From Bacillota bacterium (GTDB taxonomy: Bacteria; Bacillota; Clostridia; Christensenellales; CAG-138), in assembly GCA_023451115.1 (NCBI GenBank), contig JAEXFV010000030.1, forward strand, positions 1 through 28,228: a stretch of DNA of 28,228 bases, in the 5' to 3' direction. Numbering within the stretch: position 1 is the stretch's first letter; every line of letters begins with the position of its first letter. The position numbers and the translations under genes are program-made. This document shows, piece after piece, positions 16,389 to 23,384 of the stretch. The notes below the pieces were generated by a model. That model did no database searches, was not told the DNA's origin, and saw only the letters and a list, made by a program, of their open reading frames with translations.

Positions 16389-17086
16389 CATTCAATTTCC
16401 TCTATCGGCACGGGCCTTTCATTCATCCGCAGGCTGGAAACGGCGCCGTTTTTGATTTTTACTACTCGATCCGCCATAGGTGCCAGCGCGGAGTTATGGG
16501 TGATAATAATCACCGTCATCCCCTGGCTGCGGCAGGTATCCTGCAATAGCTTGAGCACCTGTTTTCCTGTTTGATAGTCCAAAGCGCCCGTCGGCTCGTC
16601 GCAAAGCATCAGTTTTGGATTTTTTGCCAAGGCTCTGGCAATGGCCACCCGCTGCTGTTCCCCACCGGAAAGCTGGGCGGGAAAATTGGAAAGCCGCTGC
16701 CCCAGGCCCACTTCTTCCAGCACCCGCTTTGCATTTAATGCGTTTTTGCAAATTTGCGCCGCCAATTCTACATTTTCCAGCGCCGTCAGGTTTTGCACCA
16801 AATTATAAAACTGGAATACAAACCCTACGGTGTTTCGCCGGTATAAGGCCAATTGCCTTCGGTCATACCGCTCGATATGCTCTCCATCTACCACAATTTG
16901 GCCTTGGCTGCAAGCGTCCATACCGCCTAAAATATTTAAAAGTGTGGTTTTCCCAGCGCCAGAAGGGCCTACCACAATGCAGAGTTCCCCCTTTTCTACG
17001 CTAAAATCCACACCTCGCAGGGCGTTGATCACAACCTCGCCCTTGCCATATTGCTTCGTTACTCCGGACAATTCAATATAAGCCAT
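16385..17086 (-). CDS. ABC transporter ATP-binding protein, MacB/LolD/FtsE type
   Basis: A 233-residue ATPase that powers the adjacent permease. Walker A GPSGAGKT, Q-loop in VFQFYNLV, signature LSGGEQQR, Walker B LMLCDEPTGALD and the H-loop ITHN are all intact. The sequence type (LYRRNTVGFVFQFYNLV, GALD) is that of the LolD/MacB branch. The preferred start is the ATG at 17086 with GAGG six bases before it; an in-frame TTG at 17098 overlaps the upstream stop but has no better ribosome site. It begins eight bases after the lipoprotein stop and ends 54 bases before the permease start, so all three are one transcription unit. Confidence 0.95.
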   Translation of the reverse strand: MAYIELSGVTKQYGKGEVVINALRGVDFSVEKGELCIVVGPSGAGKTTLLNILGGMDACSQGQIVVDGEHIERYDRRQLALYRRNTVGFVFQFYNLVQNLTALENVELAAQICKNALNAKRVLEEVGLGQRLSNFPAQLSGGEQQRVAIARALAKNPKLMLCDEPTGALDYQTGKQVLKLLQDTCRSQGMTVIIITHNSALAPMADRVVKIKNGAVSSLRMNERPVPIEEIEW

Positions 17087-17094
17087 GGCCTTCC

Positions 17095-17976
17095 TCAACT
17101 TTCAAATGCGACCTGTCCTTTACCAACCTCCACCCGTACCTCCGGAGTGCAGCTACCATGTATGGTAATATCATCAAATTGCTCTACTACAAACAGCCCC
17201 ACGCCGGAATCTCCGCCTTTGAGCGCCACAGTGGCTGCCGGATCGATCTCCAGCATGCCTACCTTTGCTGCATTATGATCCCCTGTATTGGTGCTTTGGA
17301 AAGACGCGCCCTGCTCCATACGCAACATGCCGTCATTCTTTACAACGTTGTCCCCCTGTGCAGCACATTCCAAGCCGCTGTTTTTTTGCAACCAGATGTC
17401 GCCTTTTCCTGCAGAAAGGCCAAAAATAGCCGCCTCCACCGCCACCTTGCTATCCTCTTCCAATGTAAACCCCACACACAATACGCCGGAACCCGTTTGC
17501 GCAGTAAGGGAAATATCGCTTCCGGAACCAATGGTAATGGCGCCCTCTCCATGCAACGCGTTTGCCTGTGCCATGATTTGGAATTCTCCCAGCAGCATAC
17601 CATCCCCGAGAAACCCAATGCCACTCTGCGCTGCGGAAACCGTAATATCATATAAGGCCAGTTCAGCGCCATCTTCCAGCCGGACTACGCAGGCCGCGTT
17701 GGAAGATTGGGTGTGCCCGTCTCCATCAATTTCCACGCCCCCTCGTTGGGCGCTTAATTTCAGCATTTCCTCTCCCAGGTCGATATCGGAACTAAGCCTG
17801 CCCACAGTACCGCCATGCTCAAAAAAAGCCAGCAGCTCCTGTGCAGAACTGATTGTCTCTCCTGCCCCCAGGTCCAATGCATCCTCATCAATATGTTTCT
17901 GCGGGGCCGAAGCGCTGCATCCTGTCAGCAGCAACCCGATACAACATAATAGCAGGAGCAAGCTTTTGCTACTCAT
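17095..17976 (-). CDS. Lipoprotein with predicted parallel beta-helix domain
   Basis: A 293-residue protein that I do not recognise as a named family. The N-terminus is a lipoprotein signal: hydrophobic stretch 5-18 and lipobox LLTGC with Cys20. The mature part consists of short repeating beta-rungs with Gly/Asn/Asp turns and alternating small hydrophobic residues (for example DGAELALYDITV, GEGAITIGSGSDISL, NDGMLRMEQGASF), the pattern of right-handed beta-helix or carbohydrate-binding solenoid proteins. Active-site residues of pectate lyases are not evident, so a binding role is as likely as catalysis. It is the first gene of the envelope cluster, eight bases before the ABC ATPase, so it may be an extracytoplasmic sensor or partner of that transporter. 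An AAAGGA sits about 12 bases before its ATG. Confidence 0.7.
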   Translation of the reverse strand: MSSKSLLLLLCCIGLLLTGCSASAPQKHIDEDALDLGAGETISSAQELLAFFEHGGTVGRLSSDIDLGEEMLKLSAQRGGVEIDGDGHTQSSNAACVVRLEDGAELALYDITVSAAQSGIGFLGDGMLLGEFQIMAQANALHGEGAITIGSGSDISLTAQTGSGVLCVGFTLEEDSKVAVEAAIFGLSAGKGDIWLQKNSGLECAAQGDNVVKNDGMLRMEQGASFQSTNTGDHNAAKVGMLEIDPAATVALKGGDSGVGLFVVEQFDDITIHGSCTPEVRVEVGKGQVAFES

Positions 17977-18028
17977 TCACAAACGCGTTCCTTTCTCCTC
18001 ATCGTTCGTTTCTCTTACAATTGCTTTT

Positions 18029-18062
18029 ATTGTATCATATAGAGGTCGTCAGGTGGTACCTG
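18029..18062 (-). promoter_or_regulatory. Possible promoter and dyad of the envelope cluster
   Basis: The minus strand has TACAAT (18034-18029) preceded by TGA, an extended -10, without a good -35. The dyad CAGGT-GGT-ACCTG (18050-18062) lies over the place where the -35 would be, which fits binding by a regulator. The predicted leader to the lipoprotein ATG is about 45 bases. Weak evidence. Confidence 0.35.
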
Positions 18063-18155
18063 GCGCTTGTTACAATTCGGCAAAGATTATGTGTTTTCTC
18101 TGTATCATGAAAAATATTTTCTTATAATAAATTCTTTTATTTTACGGCATATCGA

Positions 18156-18184
18156 TTGACAATTCTAATATGATACGTTATTCT
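18156..18184 (+). promoter_or_regulatory. Candidate promoter for the COG2509-type flavoprotein
   Basis: A perfect TTGACA (18156-18161), 17 bases, then TATTCT (18179-18184). The predicted start near 18191 gives an unusually long leader of about 140 bases before the ATG at 18330. Confidence 0.5.
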
Positions 18185-18205
18185 GTCTAATGGTGTAATA
18201 TGTAA

Positions 18206-18280
18206 AAGGTTTGGCCCAGGATACCGTCATTGATGCCGGACCTTGTTAAAACCCGCAAATCCTATTGTTTGGGGATAAAC
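18206..18280 (+). promoter_or_regulatory. Leader able to fold, possible cis-regulatory RNA
   Basis: Arms 18206-18215 and 18235-18244 pair over 10 positions (two G-U) around a 19-base loop. A second weaker stem pairs CCC-G-CAAA with TTTG-GGG at about 18251-18277. I cannot match this to a known riboswitch class: the core motifs of TPP, FMN, SAM, lysine, glycine, cobalamin, ZTP and fluoride riboswitches are absent, and there is no terminator before the gene. Confidence 0.3.
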
Positions 18281-18329
18281 TGTGGAGCAACATTACATCA
18301 ATATCATGCATCCGAAAGGAAGTAGGCAA

Positions 18330-19739
18330 ATGGGTAATCAATATGATGTTGTAGTCGTAGGCGCTGGCCCTGCTGGGATTTTTACGGCGTTAGAATTAAC
18401 CAAGCTCACCCCCGATATCCAAATTCTGGTTGTAGACGAGGGGCGCAGCTTGGATAAGCGGACCTGCCCCGCCCGTATCACCGGTAAGTGCACCAACTGC
18501 AAGCCCTGCGCTATTATGAGCGGCTGGGCGGGTGCTGGAGCGTTTTCCGATGGTAAACTCTCCCTTTCCCATGAAGTAGGCGGCAATATTACCGATTATA
18601 TGACAGAAGCGGCGGCCCAGGAATTGATTGACTATGCCGACGGCATTTATACCCAATTTGGCGCGCCGGATACTGTCCATGGCCGTAATGATCCGAAAGT
18701 TGGGGAAATTGCCTATGAAGCCAGCCGCTATAATATCCATTTAATTCGTTGCCCGGTACGGCATATGGGAACGGAATATTCCGCCTCTACCCTGCTCCAT
18801 ATGTATGAGGCGCTTGCTGCAACGCCTGGCTTTACATTCTTGGAGCTTACCACGGCCAAGGACATCCTGGTGGAAAACGGAGCGGTAACAGGCGTGCTGC
18901 TGGAAACACGTGGAAAGGAGCCATTTCGGGTGTCTGCCTCCAAGGTGGTGTTAGCCCCTGGGCGGGGCGGAGCGGAATGGCTCAGCCAGCAAGCCCGTCA
19001 ACTGGAAATTCCAACAAAAAACAACGAAGTAGATATCGGCGTGCGGGTGGAAGTGCCTAACGCCATTATGGACCACCTCACCAAACATTTGTATGAGGCG
19101 AAGCTGGTTTATTATTCGGATACCTTTGAGAACAGAGTGCGCACCTTCTGCATGAATCCTGGCGGAATCGTCAGCGAAGAACACTATGAAGGAGGCATTG
19201 CGGTGGTAAACGGCCACAGTTATCATGAGCAAGACCGGCGTACCCAGAATACCAACTTTGCCATGCTGGTATCCACCCGTTTCACCCAGCCCTTTGACGC
19301 GCCCATCCGCTATGGCAATTATATTGCGCAACTGGGCAATATGCTCACAGGCGGCGGCATTATGGTACAGCGTTTGGGAGACTTGCTGCAGGGCCGCAGG
19401 ACAGACGCTTCCCGCCTCAGAAAATCCACAACAGAACCCACCTTAAAAACGGCTGTTGCAGGGGATTTGTCCTTCGTGCTGCCTCACCGGCATCTTACCA
19501 GCATCATTGAGGCGCTGCGTGCCTTTGACAATATCGCCCCTGGCCTGTATTCAAAAAATACTTTGCTTTATGGGGTTGAAGTCAAGTTTTACTCCTCTAA
19601 GCTTGAGGTGGACAACCACTTTGAAACGCCTATCAGCGGCTTGTATGCCATCGGCGATGGCGCAGGTATCACCCGCGGCCTTATGCAGGCCAGCGTCACC
19701 GGCGTTGTGGTAGCCCGGGATATTGCCGAAAAACGGTAA
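18330..19739 (+). CDS. FAD-dependent dehydrogenase of the COG2509 type
   Basis: A 469-residue flavoprotein. The N-terminal Rossmann motif VVGAGPAGIFTALEL (10-24) and the C-terminal FAD segment GLYAIGDGAGITRGLMQAS show a two-part FAD fold. Between them, Cys46, Cys54, Cys57 and Cys60 form a C-x7-C-x2-C-x2-C cluster, followed by the family segment IMSGWAGAGAFSDGKLS. Members are annotated as uncharacterised FAD-dependent dehydrogenases; substrate and electron partner are unknown, and the Cys cluster could hold an iron-sulfur centre or zinc. The ATG at 18330 has AAAGGA nine to ten bases upstream and gives the usual N-terminus; an in-frame GTG at 18282 would add 16 residues but lacks a ribosome site. 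It is transcribed alone and ends at a terminator. Confidence 0.85.
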   Translation: MGNQYDVVVVGAGPAGIFTALELTKLTPDIQILVVDEGRSLDKRTCPARITGKCTNCKPCAIMSGWAGAGAFSDGKLSLSHEVGGNITDYMTEAAAQELIDYADGIYTQFGAPDTVHGRNDPKVGEIAYEASRYNIHLIRCPVRHMGTEYSASTLLHMYEALAATPGFTFLELTTAKDILVENGAVTGVLLETRGKEPFRVSASKVVLAPGRGGAEWLSQQARQLEIPTKNNEVDIGVRVEVPNAIMDHLTKHLYEAKLVYYSDTFENRVRTFCMNPGGIVSEEHYEGGIAVVNGHSYHEQDRRTQNTNFAMLVSTRFTQPFDAPIRYGNYIAQLGNMLTGGGIMVQRLGDLLQGRRTDASRLRKSTTEPTLKTAVAGDLSFVLPHRHLTSIIEALRAFDNIAPGLYSKNTLLYGVEVKFYSSKLEVDNHFETPISGLYAIGDGAGITRGLMQASVTGVVVARDIAEKR

Positions 19740-19757
19740 CGAATAATATGGCTAACG

Positions 19758-19800
19758 AAACATGCTGCTTGGTTTTCCATGCAGCATGTTTTATGATTTT
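19758..19800 (+). terminator. Terminator between convergent genes
   Basis: Arms 19758-19768 and 19781-19791 form a perfect 11-bp stem with a 12-base loop. On the plus strand it is followed by a T-rich tract broken by ATGA. It lies 18 bases after the flavoprotein stop and touches the rlmA stop codon on the other strand, where the T-run is only three bases. Confidence 0.7.
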
Positions 19801-20639
19801 ATGGTTCCTGCAATTACTTCAACATCAATGGTAATCTCTGTAATGCTTTTGAAATCCAACTGTTTTAAATCAATGTGAAACAACATGGGCGTCATTCTCG
19901 CAAACTGCTCCAGCTGTAAAGCAGTCACTGGCATGGTGGCGGTAATTCTTTTCCGCTCCAGCACAAGCAGCTTATCCTCCACCCGTTGAGACACTGCCTG
20001 ATTAGAATACTTTTGCTTGCGCAACTGCCCTGCTGCCAAGCGGCGGAGCTGTTGTAAATACCCTTCTTCCGGTATCGCCTTTATCAAAATACCATCCGGC
20101 TTCAACACCCTGAAAAATTCCCCATAATGCGCTGGGGTAAAAACGTTTAAAACAGCGTCCAGGCTCCCTGCCTGCAAGGGGAGGTGTGCAAGGTCGCCCA
20201 CCAGCCAGCAAACTCCGTTTCCCCCGCTTGCAGCCAGTACAACCGCTTCTTTGGATAAATCCAACCCCAGGAAGCGCATTTTGTTCTCCAACCTGTTTTG
20301 CAGCTGCAATGCATAATATCCATCGCCACAGCCAGCATCCAGAAGGTAGGCCTGCCCTTCCGCTTTACAATACCTCCGGACAAAATCTTCCAGGCAATCC
20401 AGCACCGGCAAATAAAACCCGTCCTGAAATACCGCCCGCCTGCTTTCAAAAGCCTGCTTATCATACTGGGTCTGCCGCTGGCGCGGCAGCAAATTTACAT
20501 ACCCTTTTCCAGACACATCAAAGCAATGGCCTTTTTCACAAATCATGCTGCCTTTTTCATTGAGCACCATAGGGCTGGCGCAGTGGGGGCACTGCATCCG
20601 CCCCTGTAAGGATAAGAATTTGGCTTGTCCCGCCTTCAT
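19791..20639 (-). CDS. rlmA: 23S rRNA (guanine) N1-methyltransferase, RlmA family
   Basis: SAM-dependent methyltransferase for a guanine in hairpin 35 of 23S rRNA (G745 in E. coli enzymes, G748 in Gram-positive RlmA(II)). It has 282 residues. The N-terminal zinc finger is C17-x2-C20-x13-C34-x3-H38 (CPHC ... CEKGH), followed by SGKGYVNLL, a family signature. The SAM motif I reads LLDAGCGDGYYAL near 98-110, and NVFTPAHYGEFFRVLKPDG holds motifs IV-V. Relatives such as TlrB give tylosin resistance in producers; a housekeeping role is more likely here, given the neighbours. The ATG overlaps the nnrE-nnrD stop as ATGA and has AGGAGG ten bases upstream, inside that gene. Confidence 0.9.
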   Translation of the reverse strand: MKAGQAKFLSLQGRMQCPHCASPMVLNEKGSMICEKGHCFDVSGKGYVNLLPRQRQTQYDKQAFESRRAVFQDGFYLPVLDCLEDFVRRYCKAEGQAYLLDAGCGDGYYALQLQNRLENKMRFLGLDLSKEAVVLAASGGNGVCWLVGDLAHLPLQAGSLDAVLNVFTPAHYGEFFRVLKPDGILIKAIPEEGYLQQLRRLAAGQLRKQKYSNQAVSQRVEDKLLVLERKRITATMPVTALQLEQFARMTPMLFHIDLKQLDFKSITEITIDVEVIAGTIKS

Positions 20640-22156
20640 GCGTGGCTCTCCTCCTGCGTCAACTGCAATGTCAGCGCTTGGGTAACATCCATAGGCGTCA
20701 ACATACGCTCCCCCAACAGCTTCATAGCCTGGTCAGCACTGCTCCCCAGCAGATAAGCTCCAATGCAGGCCGCATCATAGGGAGACAAGCCCTGACAAAG
20801 CAAGGCTAAAATCAATCCGGTCAACACATCTCCGCTGCCACCTTTGGCAAGCCCTGGATTGCCCGTAACGTTGAACGTCAGCTGATCTTGTAATGCAATG
20901 GCGGTAGTAGCCCCTTTGAGCAATACCACACAACCCCAACGCCTAGCCGCTTCCAGCGCGGCCCGTACTGGGTCCTTGACAATAATATCTGCGGGCTGAT
21001 GGAGTAATCTGGACATCTCACCCGGATGTGGGGTCAAAATTACCCGTTCATGAAGTTTGTTCTGCAACTGAGCCGATTTTGCCAAGGCATTTAGCCCATC
21101 TGCATCTACTACCAGAGGTTTTCCCGTGGAAAAAGCGCTTTCCAACAAATCCGCAATTTCTTCCCCGTCCCCCATACCGGGGCCTATCCCCATAGCATCC
21201 GCAGCGGAAAAAAATTCTGTAGCTTCTCTGCAAGCCGTTTCGTCCCAGCCGCTCCCTTGCCCTATCGGGGTGGCAATCGCCCCAGGGCAGGCTGCAACTA
21301 TGCCATGCAGCTGCCGCGGAATTAACACACGTAAAAGCCCGGTTCCTCCTCGCAGAGCCGCCGTTGCGCACAGCAATGCGGCGCCTGCATAAGGGCCGCT
21401 GCCTGCGCACAGCACGCCACGGCCATTTTTCCCTTTATGGCTGTCCTTTGGCCGGGCAGGCAATAAGCGCTCCACATCCTGCTGCTCTAAAATCCGTGCT
21501 GCAGGCTCATCCCACACAGGCAGGCCAATAGGCGCAACCTGCACTTCCCCCGCATGGGACTTCCCAGGATACAATATATGTCCATATTTTTCAAACTGAA
21601 AGGTTACGGTAACATCCGCCTGCACAGCACATCCCCATACCTGGCCGGTAGCCCCATCCACACCGGAAGGAATATCCACTGCTACCACCGGCAGCCGTCT
21701 TTCGTTGATTTTGGCCACTGCCCGGGCAAAGCGCCCGCCGATTTCCCTGTTTAATCCTGTGCCAAACAAAGCGTCTACCAAAAGGCTGGCTCCGGACAAA
21801 TCCAGCGCATCAACGGCGGCTTCGTCCAACGCCGCCTTTACAGGGAGCTTGCAGGCAAGCGCCATCTGGTATTGCTTTTGTGCATCTCCTTTGAGGGTAG
21901 CTGGATCTACCAACAAAACCGCGCTGGCAGAGATTCCTTCCATTTCAAGCAGGCGCAACACAGCTAGGCCATCCCCGCCGTTGTTGCCGCCTCCACAAAA
22001 AATCACCACGGTTCCGGCTGGGGAGATCCGCTCTTTCACAGCTGCCACCACAGCCGCCGCAGCGTGTTCCATGAGCAAAAGGCCAGATATTCCCTGGCCT
22101 TTTATCATAGACTGATCCACACGCTGCATCTGCTCCGGCGTAACCGCCCACCGCAT
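20636..22156 (-). CDS. nnrE-nnrD: Bifunctional NAD(P)HX epimerase / ADP-dependent NAD(P)HX dehydratase
   Basis: Repairs hydrated NADH and NADPH. The N-terminal epimerase domain (about 1-215) has CGGGNNGGDGL at 54-64 and VDIPSGVDG near 159-167. The C-terminal ribokinase-fold dehydratase domain (about 225-500) has SHKGKNGRGVLCAGS, the VDADGLNAL segment, TPHPGEMSRLL and the catalytic GGSGDVLTG. The 506 residues are typical of the fused bacterial enzyme. The ATG follows AAAGGAG by nine bases. It starts 17 bases after the alr stop and overlaps rlmA by ATGA, so alr, nnrE-nnrD and rlmA form one operon; nnrD-alr adjacency is common in Bacillota. Confidence 0.97.
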   Translation of the reverse strand: MRWAVTPEQMQRVDQSMIKGQGISGLLLMEHAAAAVVAAVKERISPAGTVVIFCGGGNNGGDGLAVLRLLEMEGISASAVLLVDPATLKGDAQKQYQMALACKLPVKAALDEAAVDALDLSGASLLVDALFGTGLNREIGGRFARAVAKINERRLPVVAVDIPSGVDGATGQVWGCAVQADVTVTFQFEKYGHILYPGKSHAGEVQVAPIGLPVWDEPAARILEQQDVERLLPARPKDSHKGKNGRGVLCAGSGPYAGAALLCATAALRGGTGLLRVLIPRQLHGIVAACPGAIATPIGQGSGWDETACREATEFFSAADAMGIGPGMGDGEEIADLLESAFSTGKPLVVDADGLNALAKSAQLQNKLHERVILTPHPGEMSRLLHQPADIIVKDPVRAALEAARRWGCVVLLKGATTAIALQDQLTFNVTGNPGLAKGGSGDVLTGLILALLCQGLSPYDAACIGAYLLGSSADQAMKLLGERMLTPMDVTQALTLQLTQEESHA

Positions 22157-22173
22157 ATGCGCTCACTCCTTTA

Positions 22174-23292
22174 TTAACCGATGTACACCCTGGGCACCCG
22201 GTCATTGATGGACAACAAAACTTCATAACTGATGGTATCCGCCCACCCTGCCATTTCATCAGCGGAAATATTTCCTTCCCCCTGGCGGCCCAGCAGCACG
22301 GCTTCATCGCCCAAACCAACATCGGGAATATCCGTTACGTCTACCATAAGCTGATCCATACACACCGCGCCAATCACCGGCGCCCGTAAGCCGTGGATCA
22401 ATACCTGCGCCCCGTTAGAAAGGCAACGCTTATAACCATCCCCATATCCTACCGGCAGCGTTGCTACCCGCCTCGTAGAGCCGGCCATATAGGTGCGGCC
22501 ATAACTCACCGTATCTCCTGGCTGAATATTTTTAATGTGCACCACATGGGTTTTCCAGGTAAGCACCGGGTGCAAAGGAACATCTTTGCCACATCCAGGC
22601 CCCGGATGAACACCATACATGGCAATTCCCACCCGCACCATATCAAACTGCAGCTGGGGCAAATCCAATGTTCCGCCGCTGTTGGAGGCATGAAGCATAG
22701 GGGAAAAGCCCATTTTTCTCGTTAAAGCAGCAAAATTTTCAAAACGCTGCGCCTGCTGCAGGGTAAAGGTTTTATCTGCGATCTCGCTCACTGCAAAGTG
22801 GGTAAAAAGTCCCTCCACACTGATGTTTTCACACGTGCGTGCCATGGAAAGAATGGCTTCCAGCTCTTCCGGCGTCTTTACGCCAATCCGATTCATTCCA
22901 GTATCCACTTTGATGTGAATGGGGCACACCTTTCCCTGTTGGGAAGCAAACCGCTGCAATGCGGTAAGGATTTCGCAGGAAAACACCGTAGGCCGTAAAT
23001 CGTGCTGGACAACCAGTTCCGCACTTTCCGGCAACAGCCCTCCCAATACCAGAATTGGTGTTTGCACGCCCGCCTGGCGCAGGCGCTCCCCTTCCTCCGG
23101 GATCGCAACGCCTAGGAAATCCGCTCCACAATCCGCTGCTGCCCGCCCAACTTCTATAATGCCATGGCCATATGCGTTGGCCTTGATTACAGCAAGAAAC
23201 TTTACCCCCGGATGCAGCCCTGCCCGCAAAGTCATCAAATTTTCCCGCAGGGCGTCCAGGTCAATTAAGGCATAATTCGGCCGAATGCTCAT
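22174..23292 (-). CDS. alr: Alanine racemase
   Basis: PLP enzyme that interconverts L- and D-alanine, supplying D-Ala for peptidoglycan. It has 372 residues, normal for the family. Lys37 in VIKANAYGHG carries PLP; Tyr264 in VSYGRTY is the second catalytic base; VDTGMNRIG, the SNSGGTLD segment and AVCMDQLMVD complete the pattern. D-alanine is also a germinant regulator in spore formers, but a dedicated spore role cannot be read here. The ribosome site is a weak GGGGGT. A strong promoter (23355-23384) sits in the end of the upstream amidohydrolase gene and a stem-loop occupies the 5' end of the expected transcript. Confidence 0.97.
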   Translation of the reverse strand: MSIRPNYALIDLDALRENLMTLRAGLHPGVKFLAVIKANAYGHGIIEVGRAAADCGADFLGVAIPEEGERLRQAGVQTPILVLGGLLPESAELVVQHDLRPTVFSCEILTALQRFASQQGKVCPIHIKVDTGMNRIGVKTPEELEAILSMARTCENISVEGLFTHFAVSEIADKTFTLQQAQRFENFAALTRKMGFSPMLHASNSGGTLDLPQLQFDMVRVGIAMYGVHPGPGCGKDVPLHPVLTWKTHVVHIKNIQPGDTVSYGRTYMAGSTRRVATLPVGYGDGYKRCLSNGAQVLIHGLRAPVIGAVCMDQLMVDVTDIPDVGLGDEAVLLGRQGEGNISADEMAGWADTISYEVLLSINDRVPRVYIG

Positions 23293-23319
23293 GTAGCTAC
23301 CCCCAGCCAGTCCATACTA

Positions 23320-23347
23320 GGCTAGGATATCAGAAAATATACTAGCC
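23320..23347 (-). promoter_or_regulatory. Stem-loop at the predicted 5' end of the alr transcript
   Basis: Arms 23320-23330 and 23337-23347 pair over 11 positions with one mismatch (GGCTAG, mismatch, then four A-T pairs) around a 6-base loop. It begins about seven bases after the -10 of the alr promoter, so it would be the very start of the message. No T-run follows. It could stabilise the mRNA or serve as an operator. Confidence 0.4.
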
Positions 23348-23354
23348 ACAAACG

Positions 23355-23384
23355 ATTATAGTGCAAATACGGTGCGTCCGTCAA
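23355..23384 (-). promoter_or_regulatory. Candidate internal promoter for alr
   Basis: Minus strand TTGACG (23384-23379), 18 bases, then a perfect TATAAT (23360-23355). It overlaps the last codons and the stop of the amidohydrolase gene and would allow alr-nnrED-rlmA to be expressed apart from it. Confidence 0.6.

Noticed and set aside
18049..18075. AGGTGGTACC resembling the T-box antiterminator core
   Set aside because: The CGCG continuation is missing, there is no terminator after it, and the space where a specifier stem would lie is inside the lipoprotein gene on the other strand.
19791..20639. RlmA as an acquired macrolide-resistance gene
   Set aside because: It is coupled to nnrE-nnrD in a housekeeping operon with matching base composition and no mobile elements, so a normal rRNA modification role is more likely.
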